Shown: in pieces, positions 35,802 through 48,191 of the stretch
How the letters are laid out: every line of letters begins with the position of its first letter
Numbering within the stretch: position 1 is the stretch's first letter
Program-made: the position numbers and the translations under genes
Source: a bacterium CG_4_9_14_3_um_filter_65_15
GTDB lineage: Bacteria; Krumholzibacteriota; Krumholzibacteriia; LZORAL124-64-63
Length of the DNA stretch: 64,000 bases
Assembly: GCA_002790835.1 (NCBI GenBank)
Contig: PFVX01000094.1
Location: forward strand, 21,775-85,774
Direction of reading: 5' to 3'
Notes under the pieces: generated by a model
What the model was told of the DNA's origin: nothing
Databases searched by the model: none
The model's input: only the letters and a program-made list of their open reading frames with translations

Positions 35802-36110
35802 CTATCTTGAATTCTCGGCCACAACCCTACGCATGGCGTCCTCGATGGGCAGGCAGGCCTTGGTGCGCTGCTCATCCAGCCAGCGCGGCTGTTCTTCCAG
35901 GATGCTCTGCTGCTCGGCCAGGGCCGCCTGCAGGGGTTCGTTCTCGGGAACGAGGAGCTTGGTATCCCTCACCTGGTTTTGCGACGCCAGAAACCCTCCC
36001 TGCAGGAACAGGGACAGGGCGTAGAGAAAGATGATCAGGGCCAGCCCGCACAGCAGTACCGCCGGCGTGTTGAAGCCCGATTTTCCGCGTGCACTCTCTT
36101 GCATGGTCAT
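35802..36110 (-). CDS. Small single-TM periplasmic protein of the ACIII/oxidase operon
   Basis: TPAVLLCGLALIIFLYALSLFLQGGF then LAEQQSILEEQPRWLDEQRTKACLPIEDAMRRVVAE. Confidence 0.6.
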   Translation of the reverse strand: MTMQESARGKSGFNTPAVLLCGLALIIFLYALSLFLQGGFLASQNQVRDTKLLVPENEPLQAALAEQQSILEEQPRWLDEQRTKACLPIEDAMRRVVAENSR

Positions 36111-36159
36111 CCTCGCGTGTCCCGGCGGACCACGACCGCCGGCGCATGAAACAATTGGC

Positions 36160-37365
<1,206 letters not shown>

Positions 37366-37408
37366 GTGTCGACAACTCCAGGCTGCGCCGGATGGTATCC
37401 GGCAGGAA

Positions 37409-38071
37409 TCACCTTGTGCCCAAGTTCTCCAGGGCGGCGCGGTCGTCGGCGGGCACGTCCGCGAGACTCGCGTTGCGGGACAGCTGCAGAGCGCGCACGT
37501 ACGCGACGATGGCCCAGCGGTCCCGCGGGTCGATCTGGTTCTTGTACGACGGCATGTTGCGGATGCCGTGGGTGATCGTGTTGTAGATGTGCCCCACCGG
37601 ACGGTCCACCACGCTCTGGCCGACCAGGTCGCTGGGCGGGGTCCAGGTGCCTTCGGCCAGGGCCGTGGCGCGGATATTCACCACGCCGTTGCCGTTGCCC
37701 GATAGGCCGTGGCAGGGCGCACAGAAGATCTGGAAGCGTTCCTGTCCGCGGTGCATCAGGTCCTGGTCAACGGTGACGGGAAACTCGGTCACGAAGGTCG
37801 TGTCGCCCTCGACGCGGCCCCGGAAGAAGGGGTCGCCCGCGCGCAGGTCGCCGCGGGCCACGGTGCCGTCCACCGGGGTGCGCATGGAGCGGCCGTCGGC
37901 GAAGAAATCGTCCGCGGACTGGGCCTTGTAGTAGTACTGGTTGTCCATGTCGTAGACGACCTGGATGCGGGGCTGCCCCTTGACGGAATGGCGCGCCCGG
38001 TAGATGCATCCGATGGGCACCAGGGTCAGGGCCACCAGCACCAGTCCGATGGAGATCAACGGTCGGGGCAT
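37409..38071 (-). CDS. actE: Alternative complex III monoheme cytochrome c, ActE
   Basis: MRTPVDGTVARGDL...GQERFQIFCAPCHGLSGNGNG...DRPVGHIYNTITHGIRNMPSYKNQIDPRDRWAIVAYVRALQ. Confidence 0.87.
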   Translation of the reverse strand: MPRPLISIGLVLVALTLVPIGCIYRARHSVKGQPRIQVVYDMDNQYYYKAQSADDFFADGRSMRTPVDGTVARGDLRAGDPFFRGRVEGDTTFVTEFPVTVDQDLMHRGQERFQIFCAPCHGLSGNGNGVVNIRATALAEGTWTPPSDLVGQSVVDRPVGHIYNTITHGIRNMPSYKNQIDPRDRWAIVAYVRALQLSRNASLADVPADDRAALENLGTR

Positions 38072-38074
38072 GCC

Positions 38075-38626
38075 TCAGTCCTCCGCGCTTTCATGGATTT
38101 CCTCAACCTCGGAACCGCCGAGGGAGGCCAAAAACTCACGCGTCTTCTCCAGCTTGAAGGCCGGGTCGCGCGCTTCGATCACGATGAAGAAGCGGTCCTG
38201 TGTGGCTCTGCGGAACCGCTTGCTGGTCAGCAGGGGGTTGTACCACCGCGGCATGCCGTTCAGGCCCCACATGCCGAAAAAGGCCGCAAAGGCGCTGAAC
38301 AGCACCGTCAATTCGAACATGATGGGGATGTTGGCCGGCAGCCCGAACAGCGGCTTGCCCGAGATCACGAAGGGGTAATCCACCGCGTTCATCCACCACT
38401 GCATCAGGGTGGCCGCGGCCAGGCCGATCAGGCCGCCGCCCAGGATGATGAAGGGCAGGCGCGTGCCCCGGATCCCCATGAAGTCGTCCATGCCGTGCAC
38501 CGGGAACGGCGAGTGCACGTCCCACTTCTTGAATCCCGCGTCGCGGACCCGCATCGCGGCCGCGGCCAGCAGGCTGGGGCTCTCGAACTCGATCAGCAGG
38601 CCGTAGAGGTCTCCCTGTTTCATCAC
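38075..38626 (-). CDS. actD: Alternative complex III subunit ActD (DUF3341)
   Basis: [60 protein letters not shown]. Confidence 0.87.
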   Translation of the reverse strand: MMKQGDLYGLLIEFESPSLLAAAAMRVRDAGFKKWDVHSPFPVHGMDDFMGIRGTRLPFIILGGGLIGLAAATLMQWWMNAVDYPFVISGKPLFGLPANIPIMFELTVLFSAFAAFFGMWGLNGMPRWYNPLLTSKRFRRATQDRFFIVIEARDPAFKLEKTREFLASLGGSEVEEIHESAED

Positions 38627-40083
38627 TTGTGCCCCTTCCTGCGAACGTGCTCGGGGATGTCGCCGTGGTAATCCCCCACGATGTGCCGCTCACCGCTGTG
38701 CGGGTCGGCAATGGGCATCACGGTCTTGACCTCGGCCATGGCGACCATGGGCAGGAAGCGGATGAACAGCAGCACCAGCGTGAAGAACAGCCCCCAGCTG
38801 CCCAGGAAGGTCAGGATGTCCACGATGGTGGGCCGGTAGTAGGCCCAGCTCGAGGGCAGGAAGTCACGACTCAGCGAGGAAACCGTGATCACGAAACGCT
38901 CGAACCACATGCCGATGTTCACGAAGATGTACAGCACCCACATCACCGGGATCGAGGTGCGCAGCTTCTTGAACCAGAACAGCTGCGGCGTGACCACGTT
39001 GCAGGTCACCATGATCCAATAGGCCCACGCGTAGGGGCCGAAGGCGCGGTTGACGAAGGCGAAGCCCTCGGTGGGGTTGCCGCCGTACCAGGCGATGAAG
39101 AACTCGGTGGCGTAGGCGAACCCGACCATGCTGCCGGTGGCCAGGATGATCTTGTTCATGTTCTCCAGGTGATGCAGGGAGATGATCTCCTTGAGCCCGA
39201 AGAACTGCCGCGCCGGAATGAGGATCGTGCCCACCATGGCGAAGCCGCTGAACACGGCGCCGGCCACGAAGTAGGGCGGGAAGATCGTGGTGTGCCAGCC
39301 GGGCAGCTGCGCGGTGGCGAAGTCGAAGGAAACCACCGAGTGCACCGACAGCACCAGGGGCGTGGCCAGCCCGGCCAGGATCAGGTAGGCCTTTTCGTAG
39401 CGGTGCCAGTGCCGGTGGCTGCCCACCCAGCCCAGCGAGAGCACGCCGTAGATGATCTGTTGCAGCCTGCCCTTGGCGCGGTCGCGCAGGGTGGCCAGAT
39501 CCGGCACCATGCCCGTGTACCAGAACAGCAGCGAGACCGTGGCGTAGGTGCCCACGGCGAACACGTCCCACAGCAGCGGGCTGCGGAAGTTGGGCCACAT
39601 GTTCTGGAAGTTGGGAATCGGGAACAGCCACCACACGACCCACACGCGGCCCACGTGGATGCCGGGAAAGATCCCGGCGCAGATCACCGCGAAGATGGTC
39701 ATGGCCTCGGCGAAGCGGTTGATGGACGTGCGCCACTTCTGCCGCAGCAGGAACAGGATGGCCGAGATCAGCGTGCCGGCGTGGCCGATACCCACCCAGA
39801 ACACGAAGTTCACGATGGCCCAGCCCCAACCCACCGGGTTGTTCAGGCCCCAGACCCCCACGCCCGTGAGGAACAGGTAGCCGATCATCAGGAAGAGGAT
39901 CCCCGTCAGGCCGGCGGTGATGGTGAACATCACGTACCAGGCCAGCGGCGTCTTCCGCTCCAGGACGATGTCCGAGACCGTCTCGGTGATCGACGTGAAG
40001 TCGTTGCCCCCGAGGATCAACTCCTGGGTGTAACGCGGGTCGTCGCTGGTGTTGTTCAGATAGTCGGTAGCCGACGATTTCAT
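38623..40083 (-). CDS. actC: Alternative complex III subunit ActC (NrfD/PsrC-like)
   Basis: [64 protein letters not shown]; ten-TM NrfD-type protein. Confidence 0.9.
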   Translation of the reverse strand: MKSSATDYLNNTSDDPRYTQELILGGNDFTSITETVSDIVLERKTPLAWYVMFTITAGLTGILFLMIGYLFLTGVGVWGLNNPVGWGWAIVNFVFWVGIGHAGTLISAILFLLRQKWRTSINRFAEAMTIFAVICAGIFPGIHVGRVWVVWWLFPIPNFQNMWPNFRSPLLWDVFAVGTYATVSLLFWYTGMVPDLATLRDRAKGRLQQIIYGVLSLGWVGSHRHWHRYEKAYLILAGLATPLVLSVHSVVSFDFATAQLPGWHTTIFPPYFVAGAVFSGFAMVGTILIPARQFFGLKEIISLHHLENMNKIILATGSMVGFAYATEFFIAWYGGNPTEGFAFVNRAFGPYAWAYWIMVTCNVVTPQLFWFKKLRTSIPVMWVLYIFVNIGMWFERFVITVSSLSRDFLPSSWAYYRPTIVDILTFLGSWGLFFTLVLLFIRFLPMVAMAEVKTVMPIADPHSGERHIVGDYHGDIPEHVRRKGHK

Positions 40084-40100
40084 CCTTCAGGCTCCAGTTC

Positions 40101-43100
40101 CTAGCCGTGTTCGCTGCCGGGGTGCCCGGTGTGGGCGGCGATCTGGGGATTCGGATTCCGGATGCGGGCCATGTAGGAGGTCCGCGGCTTGATGTTGAGG
40201 TAGGCCAGCAGGTCGTACGACCGCGGCACCTTGCGCAGCTTGGCGACGCGGCTCTCCGGATCGTTCAGGTCGCCGAAGACGATGGCGTCGGTGGGACACG
40301 TCTGGGCGCATGCGGGGGTGATGTCCCCGTCGCGGATCTTGCGGTTCCCGTCGACCCGGGCGGCCACCCGCGCCTTCTCGATGCGCTGCACGCAGTAGGT
40401 GCATTTCTCCATGACCCCGCGTGCCCGCACCGTCACGTCGGGATTGAGCACCAGCCGCTGGGTCGCGGTCAGGTCCTCGAAATTGTTGAACCAGTTGAAT
40501 CGCCGCACCTTGTAGGGGCAGTTGTTCGAGCAGTAGCGCGTGCCCACGCAGCGGTTGTAGACCATGGTGTTGAGACCCTCGCTGCTGTGCATGGTCGCAG
40601 CCACCGGGCAGACCTCTTCGCAGGGGGCCAGCTCGCACTGGGCGCAGGCCACCGGCTGCTGGGCGCACTCGGGATCCTCGGCGTCGCCCAGGAAATACCG
40701 GTCCAGCCGGATCCAGGACATCTCACGCCCGCGGGCCACCTCGTCCTTGCCGACCACCGCGATGTTGTTCTCGGCCTGGCAACCGATGATGCAGGCGTTG
40801 CAGCCGTTGCAGGCGTTCAGGTCGACGCTCATGCCCCACTTGTAGCCGTTGTAGTCCCATTCCTTCCACAGCGATTCCAGGGGCGGATGGTGGATGCCCA
40901 GGTGGTCCACGAATTCGGGATGCTCGCGGTACTCCTCAAGGTCGCCCTGGCGCACCAGGCCGGGCACGCGCTTCTGGATCTCCTCGGCGCCCACGGTGTC
41001 CATGGCGAAGTGATCCTGGGTGGTGGCCAGCTTGTAGGTCGCGCCGGTTTTGGTCAGCTTCAGGCCCGCGCCGCCGTGCAGCGCGCCGCTGGTGCGCAGG
41101 GTGTAGGCGTTGAAGCCCGAGCCCTGGCCCACCCGCCCCGAGTCGGGCTTGCCGTAGCCCAGCATCACCGAGACCGAGTAGCGCGCCTGGCCGGGCAGCA
41201 CGTAGACCGGAATCGCCTGCTTGCGGCCGGCGAATTCCAGGTCCACCAGGTCGCCGTGGCCCACGCCCAGCTCCACCGCGGTGGCGGGGCTCAGCAGGGC
41301 GGCGTTATCCCAGGTCAGCTTGGTCATGAAGTCGGGCATCTCCTGCAGCCAGGCGTTGTCGCAGAAGCGACCGTCGAACACGGACTGGTCGTGGTGGATG
41401 CTCAGTTCGAGACTCTGCGCCGACAGATCGCCCGGCGCCCGGGGCGCGGCGAGGGGCGTGCCGGTCAGGGCCAGGGGCTCGCCCCGTTTGGCCGATCCCT
41501 GCAGCACGCCGTCGTGGATGAACCGTCGCCACTTCTTCTCGAAGCGGTCGTTGCCCTCGGGCGCGGACTTCCCGGCGCCGCTGATTCGCGCGAAGGAATC
41601 GCGGGCGACGGCGTAGGCGTTGCGCGGGGTCTCGTCGACCAGAACGGACAGCACCTCGGTAACGGTCTTGCCGCCGAAGAGCGGCCGGATCAGGGGCTGC
41701 ACCGCCAGGTAGGATCCGTCCCAGCCCATGGCGTCGCCCCAACCCTCGAGATAATGGGCCCGGGGCAGGTGCCACTGGCACAGGCGCGAGGTGGCGTCAT
41801 CGTTCAGCGAAACGTGGATGCGGGTGCCCGCCTTCTGCATGGCGGCGCCGAAACCCAGATCCGCCGGCGCGTCGTAGGCCGGGTTCCCGCCCAGGATCAG
41901 CAGGGTATCCACGGCACCGGACTTCAGGTCCTTGGTCAGGTCGGCAATGTCGCCCAGCTTGGCCATGTCGAACGGCTGGTAGGAAACGGTCTGGCCCACG
42001 TTGCCCAGGGCCTGGTTCAGCAGGTGGATCAGCGCGTGGGTCTCGGGGCTCTGGCGCATACCCGCTACGAGCAGGCTCGCACCCCGGTTGGCCATCAGAT
42101 CCTTGGCCAGAGCGGCGATATGCTCGCCGCCGGCGGAATGCCCGCGCCAACCCTGCAGGTCGGAGCGGGAAACGCCCGCGCCCATGGGCAAGGGCAGCCC
42201 CTCACCCAGCACCAGTTCGGCCGCCAGCGCCCACACGGCCGCGGGGATGTGGCTCGCCGGAGTCGGGAAGCGGTGATCGGCCATGCCGCCGGTGATGGTG
42301 AAGGTGTTCTCGAAGACGTACAGCCGGTTCATGTGGCCGGACTCGGGCCGGCGCCCCTTGGCGAAACGGCGGCTGTTGCGCAGGGACGAGGCGTGGTCCT
42401 GCAGGAAGTTGGCGTCGAAATCGACGATGACCTCGGCCTTGTCCACGGCCAGCTGGCTACGGGCCGGAGTGCCGAAGGCCAACCGGGCGCCCTGCATCTC
42501 GTTGATGCGGCACACCGGCTCGTGATAGTACAGCTTCGCCCCGCGATACTGCTGCCCGATGCGGCCCATGAGGTCCCACACCGCCGGCGAGGTGGTCATC
42601 TCGGTCAGGACGGCCAGGCCGCCCCCACGCAGGCGGGGAAAGTGCCCGACGGCGAACGTCCCGAAATCATCCCAGGTCGCCTTGGCGCCGGATGACGAAT
42701 CACCGAACTGATTACGTCGCAAAATGTTCTGGCTGCGGTCGGGGTTATAGAGGCCCAGCACGCTGGCCTGGGCGAAAACGTTGGTCGCCCCGCCGCTCAA
42801 GGGAACTTCGGGGTTCCCGTCGATCTTGATGGGACGCCCGTCGTAGCTGGTGGCCAGCACGGGAAGGGCCACCGGCCCCATCTCGAAGGTCGTGGCGAAC
42901 TGCCGCGGCGTGCCCGGGTCGGTACCCTCGGGCCGCTGGGCGTAGGGCATGATCTTTTCCTCGGGCCAGCGGCAACCGGCCAGGGTCGCCAGGGCCGCCG
43001 AGGCGCCCATGATCTGCAGGAAACGCCGGCGGGACATATCGTCGGGAGCCTCGATGCCGCCGGGAAACTCTTGCTCCTGGAGACGGCTGAACTCGCTGCC

Positions 43101-43157
43101 GGCGGCCAGCTCGTCGAGGCTGCGCCAGAAATCCCTTTTTTGGCTGCTGTCGGACAT
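40101..43157 (-). CDS. actB: Alternative complex III subunit ActB (molybdopterin-oxidoreductase-like/FeS fusion, Tat-variant)
   Basis: DDMSRRRFLQIMGASAALATLAGC; C-terminal CNGCNACIIGCQAENN, CAQCELAPCEEVCP, CVGTRYCSNNCPYKVRRFNW, CTYCVQRI. Confidence 0.92.
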   Translation of the reverse strand: MSDSSQKRDFWRSLDELAAGSEFSRLQEQEFPGGIEAPDDMSRRRFLQIMGASAALATLAGCRWPEEKIMPYAQRPEGTDPGTPRQFATTFEMGPVALPVLATSYDGRPIKIDGNPEVPLSGGATNVFAQASVLGLYNPDRSQNILRRNQFGDSSSGAKATWDDFGTFAVGHFPRLRGGGLAVLTEMTTSPAVWDLMGRIGQQYRGAKLYYHEPVCRINEMQGARLAFGTPARSQLAVDKAEVIVDFDANFLQDHASSLRNSRRFAKGRRPESGHMNRLYVFENTFTITGGMADHRFPTPASHIPAAVWALAAELVLGEGLPLPMGAGVSRSDLQGWRGHSAGGEHIAALAKDLMANRGASLLVAGMRQSPETHALIHLLNQALGNVGQTVSYQPFDMAKLGDIADLTKDLKSGAVDTLLILGGNPAYDAPADLGFGAAMQKAGTRIHVSLNDDATSRLCQWHLPRAHYLEGWGDAMGWDGSYLAVQPLIRPLFGGKTVTEVLSVLVDETPRNAYAVARDSFARISGAGKSAPEGNDRFEKKWRRFIHDGVLQGSAKRGEPLALTGTPLAAPRAPGDLSAQSLELSIHHDQSVFDGRFCDNAWLQEMPDFMTKLTWDNAALLSPATAVELGVGHGDLVDLEFAGRKQAIPVYVLPGQARYSVSVMLGYGKPDSGRVGQGSGFNAYTLRTSGALHGGAGLKLTKTGATYKLATTQDHFAMDTVGAEEIQKRVPGLVRQGDLEEYREHPEFVDHLGIHHPPLESLWKEWDYNGYKWGMSVDLNACNGCNACIIGCQAENNIAVVGKDEVARGREMSWIRLDRYFLGDAEDPECAQQPVACAQCELAPCEEVCPVAATMHSSEGLNTMVYNRCVGTRYCSNNCPYKVRRFNWFNNFEDLTATQRLVLNPDVTVRARGVMEKCTYCVQRIEKARVAARVDGNRKIRDGDITPACAQTCPTDAIVFGDLNDPESRVAKLRKVPRSYDLLAYLNIKPRTSYMARIRNPNPQIAAHTGHPGSEHG

Positions 43158-43169
43158 ACGGGACCTTTC

Positions 43170-43886
43170 CTAGCGATGGCAAGTGGCGCAATCGGTGGAC
43201 GGGGCAATGCCGTGTTCTTTCATCAGCCGCGCGCCCAGGTCGGCGGGATCTTCGCCGTTGGGGGGCTGCCAGGTCATATCCGTCACGAATTCCTTGGGCC
43301 GCAGATTGGGCTCGGGGTTGCGATGGCAGCCCAGGCACCAGCCCATGGTCAGAGGTTTGTCCTGGGCAACGACTTCCATGCGGTCGATGCGGCCGTGACA
43401 ACTGACGCAACCCACCCCGGACTGGATATGCCCGGCGTGATTGAAGTACACGAAATCCGGCAGGTCGTGGACCCGGACCCAGGGGATGGGTTCACCGGTC
43501 TCCGCGCTCTTGCGCACCAGTTCCAGCTTGGGGCTCTCGGTGCGCACGTGGCTGTGGCAGTTCATGCAGGTCGAAGTGGGCGGGATGTTCGCCTTGGCCG
43601 TGGTTTCCACGCTGGTGTGGCAATAACGGCAATCGATGCCCATCGCGCCCACGTGCAGGGCATGGCTGTAGGACACCGGCTGGGTCGGCGCGTAGCCCAT
43701 GGCCGAAGTCTCGGGGGAAAACACCCCGTAGACCAGAACGACAGCGTAAACCAGGCCACCGAGAGCGGCGACGGCGGAAATCTCCCGCAGGCGATTGGTC
43801 CAGCGGGGAAAAACGAACTTGTCGGTGGTTGTCGTCCCGGAACCGGAAGCGGTTCCATCCTGGAATTCGTTATCGTTCCGAGTCAA
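43170..43886 (-). CDS. actA: Alternative complex III pentaheme cytochrome ActA
   Basis: Five CxxCH: CRYCH, CMNCH, CVSCH, CLGCH, CATCH; SHALHVGAMGIDCRYCHTSVETTAKANIPPTSTCMNCH. Confidence 0.9.
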   Translation of the reverse strand: MTRNDNEFQDGTASGSGTTTTDKFVFPRWTNRLREISAVAALGGLVYAVVLVYGVFSPETSAMGYAPTQPVSYSHALHVGAMGIDCRYCHTSVETTAKANIPPTSTCMNCHSHVRTESPKLELVRKSAETGEPIPWVRVHDLPDFVYFNHAGHIQSGVGCVSCHGRIDRMEVVAQDKPLTMGWCLGCHRNPEPNLRPKEFVTDMTWQPPNGEDPADLGARLMKEHGIAPSTDCATCHR

Positions 43887-44160
43887 GCGACTCTCCCCCT
43901 TCGGCCGGACCCAAGGCTGCCTCCGGAGCGGGGTGGCCCCGGTATTGACGACTTTCGTTCAAGTTGCGGAGCATAGAGGTCGCCCTCGGACCGCGCAAGA
44001 GAAACTCCGCTCTGTCTCCATATCCCATGGTTTCCGGACAGGAAACGCGAGCAAAACTATCATTTTACTCCTGCAATCGCAAATGAGAATATTCACTCGG
44101 GTTGCGGCGGGACTGATCCACCTTACCATGGGCATGACTTCCATCTGAAGGAGAAACACC

Positions 44161-46344
44161 ATGACCAAATTGGTTCCCGCGAGCGTCATTCTGAGCCTTT
44201 TCATCCTCGTTTCCCCGGCAGGTTGCACCATGCGGACATCCGACTCCGGTTCCCCACGCACTCCGGCCTTCATCCGGGAGCACGGAAACCACCTGACCGG
44301 CGAGGCTTCGCTCTATCTCCAGCAGCACGCCCACAACCCGGTGGACTGGTACCCCTGGGGCGATGAGGCCCTGGCCCGGGCCCGCGAACTCGATCGCCCT
44401 GTCTTCCTTTCCATCGGGTATTCGTCCTGCCACTGGTGCCACGTCATGGAGGAAGAGGTCTTCGCCCACGACGAGGTGGCCGCGTACCTCAACGACCATT
44501 TCATCTGCATCAAGGTGGATCGCGAGGAACGTCCGGATCTGGACACGGTCTACATGAACGCCGTGCAGGCCATGACCGGACGAGGCGGCTGGCCCATGAG
44601 CACCTTTCTGACCCCCGACCTCGAACCCTTCTACGGCGGGACCTACTTTCCCCGGGCCCAGTTCATGGACCTGGTGGAACAGATCGTCGCGGCCTACCGC
44701 GACCGCCGCGAAGACATCGACCAGCAAGCCGCTCAGTTGGCCGCCCACATCGCGGCCCAGCCGGTGGCCATGCTGAACGGTGACGAATCCCTCGACGAAG
44801 CCCTGATCACTGCCGCGGTGGACGGTGCCAAGGAGCGGTTCGACACCCGGCGGGGCGGATTCCTCCAGAACCAGAAATTTCCCACGCCGGTCAAGTGGCG
44901 CTTCCTGCTGCACCGCTGGCGCCGCGCCGGCGACGACGAGCTGCGCGACATGATCGCCCGCACCCTGGAGGCCATGCAGGGCGGCGGCATCCACGACCTG
45001 GTCGGCGGCGGTTTCCATCGCTATACCGTGGACCCTGACTGGACCGTGCCCCACTTCGAGAAGATGCTCTACGACAACGGCCAGCTGGCCGGGTTGTTCC
45101 TGGAGGCCGGCGTGGCCCTGTCCCGGCCCGACTTCATCGCCACCGGCAGCGACGTGCTGGACTTTCTGCTCAGGGAAATGCGCACCGCCGGCGGCGCCTT
45201 CTGCGCCAGCTTCGACGCCGACAGCGGTGGTGAAGAGGGCTCGTACTACGTGTGGTCCCGAGACGACATCCTCGAGGTGGCAGGTCAGGACGACGGCCCC
45301 GCCCTGGCCGAACTCATGGGAGTCGCCGAACACGGGAACTTCGAGAACAGCGGCAAGAGCGTGCCGACCTGGCGGGCCGACCCCGTCCTCATGGCCGACC
45401 GCTACGGTCTGACCCCGGCCACCGCCGGCGCCCTTTTGACCAAGTACCGCGTCGTCCTGCGCCGGGAGCGCGACCGTCGCACAGCCCCGGGCCTGGACAC
45501 CAAGGTCGTTTCCGCCTGGAACGCCCTGACCATCAGCGCCCTGGCCCAGGGCTACGCCGTCACCGGCCACACCCGCTATCTGGAAGGCGCGGTGAAGGCC
45601 GCGGATTTCTTGCTTTCCCGACACCTGCGCCCCGACGGATCCCTTCGGCGGACTTCCGACGGCGACCGCACCGCCGGTGAAGGCATCCTCGACGACTACG
45701 CCCTGCTGGTGTCGGCCCTGCTCGACGTCTACCAGGTGAGCGAGGACCCCGACCTCCAGGTCCGGTACCTCGGTGCCGCGCGCGCGCTGCTGGACTTCGC
45801 CCGCCACGAGTTTCAGCGCGCCGAAGGCGGTTACTTCATGTCCCGCGACCAGGTCCGCGCCCCCCTGGGCCGCCCGGTGGACACCTTCGACAACGTGACC
45901 CCCTCGGGACTGTCCGCCATGCACCACGCCCTGCTCGCCATGTCCGCGCTCACCGGCGAGACGGGTTACCGCGAAGAATCGCGCGAGGACCTGGGCCGCT
46001 GGGCCGAGCTGATGCGCCGGGCCGGCATCGAAACCGCCTGGATGCTGGACGCCGTCGGCAAGACCCTCTCACCGTTGTACGAGGTGGTCATCGCCGGAGA
46101 ACCCGGCCACGGCGACGCCGTGACGCTGCGGCAGGCCTACCTCGACCGCCTGCCCGACAGCGCCGTGCTGACCATGATCCCCGCCGATGGGCCGACGGCG
46201 CCGTGGTTGAAGCTGGCTCCGGCACTGGCCGGAAAGACCGTCGCGGACGGCCATGCCACGGCCTACGTGTGTGAATTCGGCGCGTGCCAGAGGCCCGTCC
46301 ACACCGCGCCGGAGATGCTGCAGCAGTTGGGGCTCGTACCCTAG
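44161..46344 (+). CDS. Thioredoxin-domain protein, DUF255/YyaL/SSP411 family, predicted lipoprotein
   Basis: [84 protein letters not shown]. Confidence 0.9.
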   Translation: MTKLVPASVILSLFILVSPAGCTMRTSDSGSPRTPAFIREHGNHLTGEASLYLQQHAHNPVDWYPWGDEALARARELDRPVFLSIGYSSCHWCHVMEEEVFAHDEVAAYLNDHFICIKVDREERPDLDTVYMNAVQAMTGRGGWPMSTFLTPDLEPFYGGTYFPRAQFMDLVEQIVAAYRDRREDIDQQAAQLAAHIAAQPVAMLNGDESLDEALITAAVDGAKERFDTRRGGFLQNQKFPTPVKWRFLLHRWRRAGDDELRDMIARTLEAMQGGGIHDLVGGGFHRYTVDPDWTVPHFEKMLYDNGQLAGLFLEAGVALSRPDFIATGSDVLDFLLREMRTAGGAFCASFDADSGGEEGSYYVWSRDDILEVAGQDDGPALAELMGVAEHGNFENSGKSVPTWRADPVLMADRYGLTPATAGALLTKYRVVLRRERDRRTAPGLDTKVVSAWNALTISALAQGYAVTGHTRYLEGAVKAADFLLSRHLRPDGSLRRTSDGDRTAGEGILDDYALLVSALLDVYQVSEDPDLQVRYLGAARALLDFARHEFQRAEGGYFMSRDQVRAPLGRPVDTFDNVTPSGLSAMHHALLAMSALTGETGYREESREDLGRWAELMRRAGIETAWMLDAVGKTLSPLYEVVIAGEPGHGDAVTLRQAYLDRLPDSAVLTMIPADGPTAPWLKLAPALAGKTVADGHATAYVCEFGACQRPVHTAPEMLQQLGLVP

Positions 46345-46440
46345 TCCGCGGGAAGAATATCCTCTGTCAAAATGTCGGCATATGGTATGCTGTTTGTTCC
46401 TGACCTATTGATGGACCATATCCTAGATTGAGGATAGCCC

Positions 46441-47136
46441 ATGAAATCCCCGATCAAACCTTACCTGATCCTGCTGGCCCTGGCGACCCTGCTCCCCGGG
46501 ACCGGCTGCAGCGACGGCACCACACCCCGTGTCAATGACGGCCTCGTCGGGTGGGTTACCGACAGCACCGGCGCTCCCGTCGCCGGAGCGGCCATCGGTC
46601 TGGAGTACGAGGTCCAGGTTCCCGACCCCTACGCCAAGCCCTCCACAGCCCTGAAATTCCAGCTCCCGGAAGCCACACGGGTGACCCTGGTGGTGCTGGA
46701 CGGCATGGACCAGCTGGTCCGCACCCTGATGGACGGCCAACTCCCCGCAGGATCACATACGGTTATCTGGAATGCCCTGGACGACGTCGGGAATCCGGCG
46801 CCCAACGGATTGTACGTGGCGGTAGTGGAGACGGACCAGCAAGAGATCGCGCGGATATCCATGCTGCTGAATTCTCTGGACCAGGAAACTCTCTTCGACC
46901 GCGCCAACGTCGTCACCGATGACCGGGGATATTTCCGCATTCCCCGGGAGTTGGTTCCCACCGGAGCCGTCATTCCCTATATGGACGAAGGAGGTCTGAG
47001 CAACGAGGCTTTCGTGAGCTCCACGGTGAAGGTCGTTGTCGCGCGGCGCATCGATGACCAGGTCGACTATCACCGCGAAACCGTCACCCTGGTAGACGGT
47101 TGGAAGCACCAGGAGCTTAACATCACCCTGCCCTGA
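46441..47136 (+). CDS. Hypothetical lipoprotein with FlgD-Ig-like segment
   Basis: Lipobox LLPGTGCS; AGSHTVIWNALDDVGNPAPNGLYVAVVET. Confidence 0.6.
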   Translation: MKSPIKPYLILLALATLLPGTGCSDGTTPRVNDGLVGWVTDSTGAPVAGAAIGLEYEVQVPDPYAKPSTALKFQLPEATRVTLVVLDGMDQLVRTLMDGQLPAGSHTVIWNALDDVGNPAPNGLYVAVVETDQQEIARISMLLNSLDQETLFDRANVVTDDRGYFRIPRELVPTGAVIPYMDEGGLSNEAFVSSTVKVVVARRIDDQVDYHRETVTLVDGWKHQELNITLP

Positions 47137-48168
47137 TCACCCGCTGATCCGCAGCACCTTGGCCCCCTTGACGCCGCCTGCGCGCAGCTCCCGCAGAGCC
47201 CGGCCGGCGTCGGCAAGGTCGTAGACCTCGGTCTCGGGGCGCAGGTCCGCCGCCATCGCCAGATTCAGGAACTCGCGGATGTCCCGCCCCGCCACATTGG
47301 CCACCGACTTGATCTCCCGCTCGCGCCACAGGTGTTTCTCGTAATCCAGCTCCCGCAAAGCCTCGCGGTCGCCGTCTTCCTTGCGGATGGCGTTGATGAC
47401 CAGTCGTCCCCCGGGCGCGAGGCATTCCAGGGCGCGCAGCACCGGGACCCAAGCCGATGTCGTGTCGATGATCGCGTCCAGGGGGGTGGGCGGCGTGTGG
47501 TCGGTGTGGCCCGCCCAGGCCGCGCCCAGGCCGCGGGCGAACCTGCGGGTCTGCTCGCTGCGCGCGAACACGAACACCTCGCTGTCCGGATACAGATGCC
47601 GCGCCAGTTGCAACACCAGGTGCCCCGAACCGCCGAAACCGGTCAGTCCCAGGCGCTGCCCGTTCTCCAATGCGCACAACCGCAACGAGCGCCACCCGAT
47701 GGCCCCGGCGCAGAGCAGGGGCGCGGCCCGCACGGCATCCAGCCCGTCCGGCAGCGGGTGGGCATAGCGGGCGTCCACCGTCATGAATTCGGCGTAGCCG
47801 CCGTCGATGTCCCGACCGGTGGCCCGGAAATCCGCGCAGAGGTTGTCGTCGCCGGCACGGCAGCGGGTGCAGGTCCCGCAGGCGGCGGCGATCCAGCCCG
47901 CGCCCACGCGGCTGCCGACGGCGGGTTCGGTCACTCCCTCGCCGTGGGCCGCGATCTCCCCCACCACCTGGTGGCCGAGGACCACCGGCAGCCGCGGCGG
48001 CGACAAGCGGCCTTCGATCTCGTCGAGTTCGGTGTGGCAGACGCCGCAGGTATGAACGCGGATCAGGACCTCTCCCGGACCCGGTGCGGGGACGAGCAGT
48101 TCGGCGAGACGCAGGAATTCACGGCCGCCGGTGATGGGACCGAGTCGTTCCAGGAGCATGGCACGCAT
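47137..48168 (-). CDS. Zinc-dependent alcohol dehydrogenase family protein
   Basis: RVHTCGVCHTELDEIEGRLSPPRLPVVLGHQVVGEIAAHGEGV..., CGTCTRCRAGDDNLC, LTGFGGSGHLVLQLARHL. Confidence 0.85.
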   Translation of the reverse strand: MRAMLLERLGPITGGREFLRLAELLVPAPGPGEVLIRVHTCGVCHTELDEIEGRLSPPRLPVVLGHQVVGEIAAHGEGVTEPAVGSRVGAGWIAAACGTCTRCRAGDDNLCADFRATGRDIDGGYAEFMTVDARYAHPLPDGLDAVRAAPLLCAGAIGWRSLRLCALENGQRLGLTGFGGSGHLVLQLARHLYPDSEVFVFARSEQTRRFARGLGAAWAGHTDHTPPTPLDAIIDTTSAWVPVLRALECLAPGGRLVINAIRKEDGDREALRELDYEKHLWREREIKSVANVAGRDIREFLNLAMAADLRPETEVYDLADAGRALRELRAGGVKGAKVLRISG

Positions 48169-48191
48169 GGCGGCCTCCGGATGATGCCGCG

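Noticed and set aside
40107-42695. 862-aa plus-strand ORF opposite actB
   Set aside because: Antisense shadow ORF caused by high GC3; its Gly/His/Val/Gln-rich composition matches no family, while the minus strand clearly encodes ActB.
44065-45927. 620-aa minus-strand ORF opposite the DUF255 gene
   Set aside because: Antisense artefact; DUF255 motifs lie on the plus strand.
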